Source: Thunnus maccoyii
Lineage: Eukaryota > Chordata > Actinopteri > Scombriformes > Scombridae
Direction: 5' to 3'
Length of the DNA: 64,000 bases
Assembly: GCF_910596095.1 (NCBI RefSeq)
Contig: NC_056551.1
Coordinates: forward strand, 12,417,501 to 12,481,500
In this document: piece after piece, positions 54,224-64,000 of the stretch
Layout of the letters: each line of letters begins with the position of its first letter
How positions within the stretch are numbered: position 1 is the stretch's first letter
The notes under the pieces: generated by a model
What the model saw: the letters and a program-made list of their open reading frames with translations, nothing else
What the model was told of the DNA's origin: nothing
Databases searched by the model: none
Program-made: the position numbers and the translations under genes

Positions 54224-57200
54224 CTAGGAGGTCTCCATCATGCGTATATCCTCTGTTTCTGTAGCTTCCTCCTTTGTCCACCTCCCTGTGTTTGTCCACA
54301 GTCCCGCCTCCAAACAGCGCTTCATTGGGTACTCTGCCACCTGCTGGAGAGAGACAAAGACAGGAGGGTTCACTGACAACCAAAACCATCACAGGTTTGT
54401 GTTTTTATAACAAACAAATGAAAATCAAAAATAGGTTTTAAGGGGAGAGAGAGAGAGACTCTGAGGATTAACCTACTGTTGCTTTGTTAGAGGATTATAA
54501 GGGTTATGTAACTTCACTCTGCCTCTTTAACATTTCACACACTCATATCTGAGCTGCAACTAGAATTTTGATTGTAGATTCACAAATTTTCCTTTCTGAA
54601 GATTTTACCATGAACTGACACAAATCTGGAAGGCTTTTCTTCAGAACAACTATTTCTCATTTGTGTATGCTCTTGCAATCACTCCTCAGAGACGGACTCT
54701 TGAGTTCAAATTGAAGTGAAGAAAGATGCTACAGGATGAAAACAGCACAACTCTAAAAGCAAGACCAGGAGAACCAAGCGTCGGTTTCGATGGGCTCAGT
54801 CGCATTCCTGGGTCATCTTTCCTCTTTGAGAGAAGAGGGGGAGGTTTTTTCTTTTCTCTGAGTAGCTGTTTGGCAGCAACTCGAGCTGAGAGGCCAATAG
54901 AGGGGAGGAGGATTTATTCACTCTCTTTTACAAAAGGCTTTCAACCAAGATCACTAAATAGATTCATGATTTTACAGTTTAGTCTGTGGCATTTTGGCAA
55001 CTTTCACACCTTTACTTCATCTAAATGTTGAATGTTGCTGGTCACATAATATGACTTCACTGACTCCACTCATGTAACCTGGAAACATAATGACGCAAAA
55101 CAATAATCTCTGAGGGGGAATTGTCTGTGATACCTGACATGCTGACATGATGATTATGGGGGAAATGACAAAGAAAGGCATGACAGAGGTGATGATATTG
55201 TCTATTATTTTGTAGGAGGACAACCGCTTGTTCGTTAATTATGTTAACTAATCTTTGATTCCTAAGAAAAATAAGAGACAGACTCGCCTGGATTCCAAAG
55301 TTGGTAAGAGCAGACCCTCGACCTGCAGAACTGACCTTTGTAACCCTCCAAGTGGGGGTTGATTAGTGATGCTCAACAGACTAAGAAAGACCTCCTAGAA
55401 ACCATTTCTGACCAACAATTTGTAAAGCCTCCCTGCAAATCTGCGCCAAACCTGAAATTCATGTAAACTAAATGTCTAATTATTATGCAAGATATATTAT
55501 GTTATTTGACATGTAAATACAAGAAGAATAGTATAACTTTCATAGTTGTGTGACTATCTACTAAAGAGATTAAGGACTTTGAATTTATTGCCTTTGTACT
55601 ACATGTAATAATACTGCCCTCTATTGACAAGAGTCAAATTCCCTTATGTTAAGAGTTAATGAATGTTCGGTAACCATTTATTTGTGTTTTAAAATCACCC
55701 GAGCGTTTAACCTGTGATCTATTAACCTCATAGACAGTCATATTTTAGTAGCTAAAGTAGATAAGTAGTTGTATTGAAAGAATGAAGTTTCTGAAGTAAT
55801 AGGAATGTAAAGATATAATGTTTGAAGGATTTCAGTTTAAAGTTTTCTTTTGTTGTTAAACAATAGTTACATTGAATGTTTTTATATTATGAAGTAAGAG
55901 TTATGTTGAACTTATATTTAAATATGTTTCTGAAAGTAATCTAATCACATAAATGTTGCCTAACTTTATTTCCTTTCACTATAATATTAAACTTTATTTC
56001 AGTAGATGGTTTAAGATGTGTAAATAGTTTGAGAAAGTTGAATCAATGAAGGTTGTATGCTTTGACATCGTGAAGTGTTAATATGAAGGTTAATGCTTGT
56101 TTTGTTATTAGAAGAACTGACGTATCATGAAACATGTGTAAACTTAACTGTTTTCTTGAACGGTTTTACAAATATGATTGCAGGACTGTTATTGATCAGA
56201 AAATATCATGAAATGCTTGAACATTAATTAAAAAGAATGTGTTTACAGTTTTAATGTGAAATACTAGGCCACAGTGACCTGAAGTGTGATTTATGCATGT
56301 AAAAACTCAAAATTAGACTTCCCCAAAATTCTTTTTCTTCAGACTGCAAAGGACCAGCCACACCTAAAGCCCCAAGAATGAAGAAATTGAATATTCATCA
56401 ATAATGTGGCGTGAAAAACCTTTAGAACACACTCAAACTATCCTAACTGGAAAGAAAGCCTCAAAGAGATTCATCTTTGAGCTGGCCTCTGAGAACTCGA
56501 GAAAATTCAGAAAAAACGTCTCTTTTATTTGTTTTTCAACTGAATATATTCATGGTTAATCTTTTATTGCAACAAGTTAATTTGTTTTGTTTTATTAGTA
56601 ACATTAAGTCTTGCATTTCCACATACAGTATTTTATTTTGTATGTAGCATAGTCACTCTAAACTTTATTCGGCACTCAACTCAAGTTACGACAAGCCAAC
56701 CAAAGCCTGAATCCTCAACTTAAACTACTGAAGAAGAAGAAGAAGAACGCTTGAAACTGAACCTCTACCTGCTCTCTGAGAGCAATACTGCGATTTATTT
56801 TTCTGTGGATATAAACCAAGTATGAGACTCAAGATCGATTTTGTGGTACAGAAAAAAGTCACAATATTCACAGTGGGGCTGTAAAACTGTTGAGATTGCT
56901 GCTACAATGGAATATGTGATACCTGAGAAATAAGAATTATTTTCTTTTCTGTTTTGCACTACTGACTTATCAGGTTTAAGCTTGAGATATTACACTTCCA
57001 GCAAACATGTGACTAAGTCAGATAAAACTAAAAGTGAAAATATTCTGCCAAATTTCTACCATGTGGGAGGAGTTCGGGGTTACAAATGATAGAAAAACAC
57101 AAGACAAGACAAGACAAAAGGCTGTCTGCAAATATTCTATGCAGGTCTGGTCTGATAACATCACTGACATGTACTCGAGATCCTTGTATCAGAATCAGAA

Positions 57201-60070
57201 TCCTCTTTATTGGCCAAGTATGTTTACACATATGAGGCATTTGACCCCAGTTTAGTGGCTCTCAGTGTACTTACACAGAATAACAACATGACAATCTTCA
57301 AAAATATACACAAGGAATGGCTATATAAAGGTGAACCTGTTTCTGTGAACTTTAAACAGGTTACAAATAATGCAACGAAGTAAAGAATGCAAGGAATGAT
57401 TAAATAAATATTAAATGGTAAAACTAGAAATATCACCTTGCGATTGAATGCCTCTGCCAACCAGTCAAGTTGCAGTTTACATCCATGTCTGTCCACACTC
57501 ATATAATAATTATATATTATATATCATATAATAAAAGGTATTAAGTGTATTTTCATTGTACGTGTTCACATGTTTGGCCAATAAAGCTGATTCTGATAGA
57601 AGACAAAGTTGTAGCCATGACAGGAGACAATGCTTCAGATGGACGTTGCTGCAAAAAAAGCTACAAATTCTAAAACTTGGATGCTTCACACACACATCTT
57701 CAACCCGGCAGCACAGAAGATCTATACAATCACCACAGTTTCAAGGTGGGCACCCAAGATTAGTGTCACCAATTCAGTATCAGACCAAATGTGAAATATG
57801 GTCACAATCTCCCCTTCTGTTCTGTTTATATACATACTGTATAGTAGGTAGTTATGTACAGTATATACAGCCTATTTACATATACAGTAGTGAGTAAAAT
57901 GCATTGCACATTTTGAATTTTAGACTAAAATAAATATATATAATTTGTAGGTACAGTGGGTATTACAGCGGTCAGGGTAATTGCACAGTGCCACGGTGAG
58001 TTAACTGTTCATAAGTGTGGCGGCGAGGGGGAAGAAAATGTTCCTGTGTCAGGTGGTTTTGGCGTAGAGTGTTCTGTACACATACAGTGTTCAGTATGTG
58101 GGTGAAGTTACACTCTGGCAGTGGCTGTGTACACAAGTGGTATCTTGTGCAGTGTTTTTTTTGTGTATTTTTTTTCTGAATCCTTCCCTCTTGCTTTGTA
58201 ATATTGTCACCATTTGTGAGAAAAGATGGAGAGACACGTGTGTTTTCAAGCCAGGCAATTGTGCCACCCTGTAATTTGTGCAGCTAACAAGACATATACA
58301 AATAACGCAGAAAGGGACACTAATATGTCAAAGTAATTATCCTGCTAAGATTAAAACTGAACATGAGCAAGCAAATGTGAAAATGGTTATATTGTGTGAC
58401 ATTATAATACTAAGAAATAGAGCAAAACATGAGCTGACACTTAAAAATCCAGCAGCCAGCTAAAAGAAAACATTACCAGTTTCATGTATCAGAGAACTAA
58501 CATCTATATAATAACTCAATGGTGCCATCTAGGGTATCTGCAATAATCTGTGTCAATTTTCAAACAGTCTGTTATTGCATACGACAAAATAACTAAAAGT
58601 AATCTTAAATAATAAACCCAACAATATTGCAGAAATGTATCATATTACCTCAGAGATTGACAATCTTTACATGGTTTCTCTACAAAAATGATTTACTTAG
58701 GAGAAAACTCAAGTAGAAACACTTACTGGATGTAAAGAGTCCTGGGCTTCTTTGGGGTCGAGTCTGCAGTGTGTGCCTGTACTCTGCTGTTCAGTGTTGT
58801 TGGGTGTATCACCTTTACACTTGACAGCGTAATCTTTCAGTCTGTATTTGAAGGCCTCGAGCTCTGCATGGAAGACTTCTAAGTAGACGTCTTGTCCTTC
58901 CTACACAGCAACAAAGGCAACAATGTTAGGAAAACAAAGCACAGCATGGCTTACAGCACACAGCACCTGTCTGCACTTTTGTCAGCAGAAATCAAATTCA
59001 CACAGCCTGTATTAACATGTATTGAAGAATGGAGCCGTAAACTATGTTAAATCATGTGGCTACATACAGCAGTTGAAAGCCACAGATGGTACAGTACTGT
59101 ACATACAGTATCTATCAGATGTAGGTGCCTTACTTTGGCTTTGTGGAAGAACTGTCTGAAGCAGCCTCTTGGATCCTGCTGAGAATTTGAGGCCATCTCC
59201 AGGATGAACTGCATGACAACGGCTTGGTGCGCCACCTGCTCCATTAGTGCTTCTTTCTGCAGAACAAAAAACAAAAAAACTGATTTAGGAGTGTCTTAAC
59301 AGTACGCACCTTTAACCTCTTTAGCTGCCCACACATCATAAAGCACTTAAAAAAAAAAGTAACAGTTACTGAACAATTGAATACTCAACATCTATGCAAT
59401 AATATACCGTATATGGTGTGTTAGGAGTCAAACTCTTCCTGGAGTATCAGTGAGCAAGACTTTGGAGACATCTCATGAAAAATACATCTCAGGGCTATAT
59501 ACAGTACAGGGCTGCCAACTCTCATGCACTGACCATGAGACTCACGCAATACGTCCATTTTCTTGTGCAGTGAAAAACAAATTTGTGACTGATAACTTTG
59601 TGGTGCAAAAAGAGGACACTGACAGCGCAAAGACAGACAAGACAGAGCAGCAGTGAATTATTCAGAGCATCAGGAGGAAAATGAGAAATAAACACAAATC
59701 TATATCATAATGTAATATCTATACCCCCCGCTAATTATGTATCTATCCAAGTTTGCTCCCACATTTTAAAACATATCCAGGCACTTGTGCATCGACCTGT
59801 TTACTTCTATTTGGAGCATAGATCTTTCTTTGTTTTGAATAAAAGTGTATCTCAAAAATGCTACCTTTTTTGCTAATTTGCTAATAATCATATTGTGTGA
59901 GTCTACATTAGTTTAAAATTTCTTGCTAACATGTGAAAATTAGGACCCACATATGCGACAGACAAAGCAGATGAGGCCTTTCTCAACAGAAAGAACTGTT
60001 GAACCTATTTGACTCTTAAATACCTAATATATGCTGGTCCCTTTGGAGGGTGTTTATAATGAAGTCATTA

Positions 60071-60128
<58 letters not shown>

Positions 60129-63100
60129 TTAGCATGCAGCCTTACTTTGTTGAACTCTGTTGACTCAGTAGGAAAAGCACAGGAGTGAAAATGGATGGAT
60201 GATGTACTGGCATAAAATGAATGATGGGTGAATTCCATTTAGCTGTTTCAGTTTCAGATTTCTGCTACTGTGTATACTGGCTCACTGTCATGGCTTACTG
60301 GGACACGTGAATACAAGAGAGCCATCGTTAATGTTATTAGTAACACTTGTGCTTTTCCTACCATGACAAGTTGAAATGTATTTTGTGAAAAAGGGCTATT
60401 TTAATCAAAGTGGCCAGTGCTGTTTATGCAACTACTCCAAAAGTGCATTTTCATTGTCTGCAGATGTCAGTGCACATGCTCAGGCACGCGGTTCGTTGTT
60501 TACATGGCTTTTCTAGTTTGACGAGCTGAGATGAATGGACTCAGTACATTACCCTTTCTTGCTGTAGTCTGATGCACCACAGAATTAAGAAGTTGGCTGT
60601 TTCCTCACTTATGAGCTGAGGCATGTTTGCAAGGAATCGCTGACTGTCATCCCATCTCCGCAACATACCTGATGAATAGAAACAAAGTATATCAGATTAG
60701 GTCTTCTGAAGACTTAGAACCACATGAGTGTTTTTTCATTTGAACTGTCAAAAAAAAAAACTCCATAGTGATAATATTCTGAGGAACTATATTAAAATGA
60801 GCACTGCAGTGACTTTTAAAAGTGCTTTGAAGTATTTTTTTTCTTACAGATTGTATGGTTAATACACAGAAGACAAAAGGATAATAATTGTATCAAAAAT
60901 GCTTTTTTTGTTTGCAGAGATAAAGTAGTAGCCTGTTCATACAAGGCCGAGTGTGCAACATGTTGTCTCTTGCAACATTTGCTGCTGTTTTGTGAGAATG
61001 TTACTATGTTGATTAATTATACAGACGGGTGACAAATTAAAGGAAAAACTGGTACAGGCATGAATGCTTAACCCCATCATCACTCCTCATCACAGTGAGG
61101 GGATCTGGTGGCTCTGTTATGCTGTGGGGGGCATTTTGCTGGCATGGTTTGGGTCCACTTGTCCCCTTAGAGGGAAGGGTCACTGCAGATCAATACAAAT
61201 TTGTTCTGAGTGATCACCTTTCTCCTATGATGAAACATTTCTATCCTGATGGGAGTGGTCTCTTCCAGGATGATAATGCCCCAATTCACAGGACACAAAG
61301 GGTCACTGAATGGTTTGATGAGTATGAAAATGATGTGAATCACATGTTATGGCTTTCACAGTCACCAGATCTCAACCCAATTGAACACCTATGGGAGATT
61401 TTGGACTGACGTGTTAGACAGCGCTCGCCACCACCATCTATGTTTAAAGATAATAGAAATGATCTAAAAGTTATAATAAAAGTATTATAACTAGTATAAT
61501 AAAAGTTGAAAGTAAGGACTGTGATATAGACTCTTTAATGCAGTGCAAGGTTTCATGCTGGCTAGTGTTTTTGGCAATAATTTAAATGGTGCCTCAATAA
61601 AAATTTACATAGGAAGTACTCATAATTTGGATAAAAATCAGCTGATTCAAACTATAGTGTAATTGACAAGAACCAGGAGTTTTCTGAAAAACAGTGGCGA
61701 CTTGCCTTCTTCCACCACAGTTAAATATGAAAGTGTTTATGTGAAACGAGTAAAACTTAAATCATTCAAGTATGCACATGAAAACTTAATACTATGACCT
61801 CTGTCAGCGAAGCTGGAGGAGAAATCCTGCCTAAACCTGCAACAATCTTCAAGCCACAAGTTGCACAGCTAAAAGATTATATTTCATTTAAATGAAAACA
61901 AACTAGACCAAGCCTTTCGACAATTCCTATTTGCCATTTCTGATTTGACATGTCACTTACCAAAATGCCTGATCTCTTGCTCATACTTTTGGAGAAATGT
62001 CTTGCACTTGTCCTGATCCATTTCTACAGGTTGACTTTGGACATTAATAATACTCTGGAAGAGAGAGAAGACACTAACTGAGTGCTGATGGTTTCACTAC
62101 ATGGGCAGTATACAATAAAATAAGTATAAGAAAATGTTAATAAACAGACAACAACACAACGTAACTGTGTCTCTTAAAAACATCTAATAATGAGAGGAGT
62201 TGTGTTTGCATTTGTGATTAGTTTATTTTTATTTTCCCATACTTACCTTATCAAAAACATCCCAGCTTCTGACAGCTCCGAGCACAGGACTGCGGCTGGG
62301 TTCCTGACCCCCCAGCATGCTCTCCTTGCGGCGCCACTCCTCCACAGTATGTGTGAGTTCTGTGGGGCAGGCCAGAGTCCGAGCGCGTTCCTGCTCCAGG
62401 GACTCAGAGCTGTGGACGCCTAGAGAACATAGCTGGTCCTGGGCCTCTGCCAGTGTCCAGCTGGACACGATAGAGGCCTTAACACGACGCTGCTGGCTCT
62501 GGCATAGTGATGCCATGGCACTATCACAAAGGTGAGATGATGGTGTCTGATGTGACACAGTATGAAAAGAAAAAGGGACAAGAGAGCAAAGGAACAGTCA
62601 GTCAGTGACTCGAGTCAAATAAAGAGTCCATACTTTGTTCACATAGAGGACAGTGTACACATAAAAAGATAGCTTAAGATGTAAATATTAGAGCACTGAT
62701 TTGCAAATGTGTACACAATAATCCTGTGCATTTTAATTTCACCATCTGTCTCCAGTAAGTTTGACGATGCAAAAACCCCCATAAGAGGAGGTCACATCAA
62801 CAACATCCCCCTGAGGAGAGAGGGATTATATTTATTCTGGATATCTCTCATCACCAGGGGGCTTAACTTTAAAACCTAATCTTAATCCTTATTTTAGTCC
62901 CAACTATTCTACATCATTTTTTCCGCCTACAGTATGATTCTCTCTCCTGGGACTGAACAGCTGACATCTACATACTCCCCAATCACTCTGAGTCATCAAG
63001 TAAATTTAGGCCATTAGCTTTTAAGCTTTCATGACATGCTGTATTTGTAACAGGGTGGAGTGAGAGGGTTAAAAATAAATAAATGCTTGTTTCCATCTAT

Positions 63101-63779
63101 CCATGGTTATACAAACAGCCTAAATGCCTCTTCTGGTCATCAACCAGCCTTCACACACACAGCTGTCAGTGTCTGATAATATCGAGGACCAGGGGAATTG
63201 ACAGAAGAGAGAGCTGCTGTGTCCTGTTGTGGCCTCTGATCTCACCGTCCCGCATACGGATGAGCTCTTTCCGAAGCTGATTTCAGCAATGTCCTCACAG
63301 GACGATGACAGCGCAAGAGGTCTGTTTACCTTATATGCTAAAGTAGAAGGAGGCTAAAGTAACTGCGCGACTGTGGGTTTGCACCAGGTTAGCAGTGACT
63401 GTTTTATACCATGAAGGGGAGGTCAGCTGCCCCCTCTCATCTCCCCAACTGACGAGAAAACTACACTTTATTAAAGGTTAGAAACTGAACAACGAAATAA
63501 GAAATGCAAGGCTACTGAAAAACACACGCTACTTGCTGTTCAAGACATCAAACTTGGCACTTTAATGACACCCAAACAGGCTTAGCTTAACTGTTAGCAT
63601 GTACGCTGAGTTACCTCTACGACAGAAAGTGAGGTCGACGCCAACAAGCAGTCGGCTAGCATGAGCTAACTTACCTGCTGGTGAGGGTGAACGCCACTGC
63701 AGCCCCTGCCCGGTGAAGCTGGGTCACTGCCAGGCTCCTCGACAGGGTAAATGGGGGCTCCGTTGCCCAGCCACTCCAT
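54224..63779 (-). CDS. cdc37l1: CDC37-like 1 (Harc), Hsp90/Hsp70-binding co-chaperone
   Basis: CDC37L1 is a cytoplasmic relative of the kinase co-chaperone CDC37 that binds Hsp90 and associates with Hsp70, Hop and p23. Seven exons join in frame (342 codons; human 337): 63675-63779, 62247-62546, 61961-62054, 60553-60668, 59134-59256, 58727-58900, 54224-54340. Residues 36-135 form a charged, probably coiled-coil N-terminal part ([27 protein letters not shown]). The conserved Hsp90-binding core follows: [21 protein letters not shown] (about 155-175), [30 protein letters not shown] (209-227) and [10 protein letters not shown]. The tail ends DIRMMETS, comparable to human PKMMDTV, which supports the distant last exon beyond a 4.4-kb intron. 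The last acceptor is a CAGCAG pair. Introns carry a Tc1 remnant and several repeats. It is convergent with ak3. Confidence 0.92.
57185..58140. repeat. LINE-tail-like fish repeat interrupted by another repeat
   Basis: It begins TCAGAATCAGAATCCTCTTT then ATTGGCCAAGTATG and resumes after the interruption with GTGAGTAAAATGCATTGCAC, AGTGGGTATTACAGCGGTC and GGCGAGGGGGAAGAAAATGT. From memory, this is a common teleost repeat that resembles a non-LTR element tail. The interruption is copy B at 57427-57820. Confidence 0.55.
57427..57820. repeat. Dispersed repeat, copy B (nested)
   Basis: Highly similar to 32235-32570 (see AAAGTTGTAGCCATGACAGG, CACCACAGTTTCAAGGTGGG). The segment TTTGGCCAATAAAGCTGATT at about 57573-57592 is the reverse complement of the start of the host repeat near 57190-57215, which makes a short inverted pair. 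Confidence 0.65.
60072..60126. repeat. (GT)n microsatellite
   Basis: GT tract of about 27 units in cdc37l1 intron 4. Confidence 0.95.
60172..60400. repeat. MITE family copy 3 (cdc37l1 intron 4)
   Basis: Shares GTAGGAAAAGCACAGG, TTTAGCTGTTTCAGTTTCAG, CTTACTGGGACAC, GCCATCGTTAATGTTATTAG and CATGACAAGTTGAAATGT with the copies at 45465-45685 and 47459-47687. Its right end is degraded to AAAAGGGCTA. Confidence 0.65.
61021..61500 (+). mobile_element. Internally deleted Tc1-like transposon, transposase 3' part
   Basis: A frame at 61095-61409 encodes the C-terminal third of a Tc1-type transposase: [12 protein letters not shown], then DDNAPIHRT with the second catalytic Asp, then [15 protein letters not shown] with the final Glu. 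Just upstream (61024-61045), GACGGGTGACAAATTAAAGG resembles a Tc1 5' end, so the N-terminal half including the DNA-binding domain and first Asp has been deleted. It lies in cdc37l1 intron 3 on the opposite strand. It is non-functional. Confidence 0.8.
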
Positions 63780-64000
63780 CACTGCTGCGCCGCTAGCTGG
63801 CTAGCTGTGTTTGGAGAACCAGAAACAGTGTTGCACTGTGAGACCCGCTGTTTCCCCCCCGAGTTAAATATGATCTAAATGCCACTCTGACACTCCGACA
63901 GACCTGACTGGGGAATATGAAGCACCACAGCTCCTGTAAATAAAAACGTTACCTAACCTAAAACAACAACAACAACAGTCACCAACGGCGGTGCCAACAT
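63780..64000 (-). promoter_or_regulatory. cdc37l1 upstream/promoter region (partial)
   Basis: This is the DNA directly upstream of the cdc37l1 start codon, moderately GC- and CpG-rich compared with the introns. It is cut by the window edge. No TATA box was recognised. Confidence 0.4.

Larger units (their letters stand above)
54341..58726. other. cdc37l1 intron 6, 4.4 kb
   Basis: No exon was found. 54390-57180 is mostly AT-rich unique-looking DNA with a short GAA run near 56729-56745. 57185-58140 holds a LINE-tail-like repeat interrupted by a second repeat. Confidence 0.5.

Noticed and set aside
55300-56780. Possible old LTR-type sequence (purine-rich start, GAA run)
   Set aside because: No paired terminal repeats, primer-binding site or retroviral coding could be seen.
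61095-61409. Transposase frame considered as an intact host gene
   Set aside because: It carries only the C-terminal catalytic part of a Tc1 transposase, directly after a 5' element end, so it is an internally deleted element.

Overview
The window is vertebrate nuclear DNA and most probably comes from a ray-finned (teleost) fish. The genes have many short exons with GT-AG introns, the intergenic DNA is AT-rich and full of (CA)n tracts, and the dispersed repeats (Tc1-like, hAT-like and foldback MITEs) are of types common in teleosts. No bacterial-style operon, phage or CRISPR is present.

Five protein-coding genes could be assembled exon by exon with continuous reading frames across every junction. 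From left to right they are: edem3 (minus, 20 coding exons, 854 aa; an ER mannosidase-like ERAD factor with a PA domain); an annexin A3-type gene (plus, 13 coding exons, 338 aa); rcl1 (minus, 9 exons, 372 aa; pre-18S rRNA processing); ak3 (plus, 5 exons, 223 aa; mitochondrial GTP:AMP phosphotransferase); and cdc37l1 (minus, 7 exons, 342 aa; an Hsp90 co-chaperone relative). A microRNA hairpin of the miR-101 family lies in rcl1 intron 8, in sense with the host gene. A probable signal-peptide first exon of an unidentified minus-strand gene sits at 5847-5952; the rest of that gene would lie beyond the left edge.

Layout: 1-5.8 kb is repeats, microsatellites and the presumed first intron of the unidentified gene. 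6-11.4 kb is intergenic. 11.45-20.8 kb is edem3. 20.8-24.6 kb separates edem3 and the annexin gene, which are head to head. 24.6-29.7 kb is the annexin gene, tail to tail with rcl1 (29.8-41.6 kb). rcl1 and ak3 are divergent, with about 1 kb between their start codons. ak3 (42.7-50.7 kb) faces cdc37l1 (54.1-63.8 kb). The trio rcl1-ak3-cdc37l1 and its intronic miR-101 match the order and relative orientation of human 9p24. edem3 and anxa3 are on other human chromosomes.

The five genes do not form one pathway. The more unusual observations are structural: two long imperfect inverted repeats (438-873 and 31684-32042), a MITE family with at least three copies, nested repeat insertions, an edem3 tail without the KDEL signal, a GC-AG intron, a NAGNAG acceptor, a 48-nt in-frame exon that lengthens the annexin head, and closely abutting or overlapping anxa3/rcl1 3' ends. 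I saw no credible undescribed multi-gene system.
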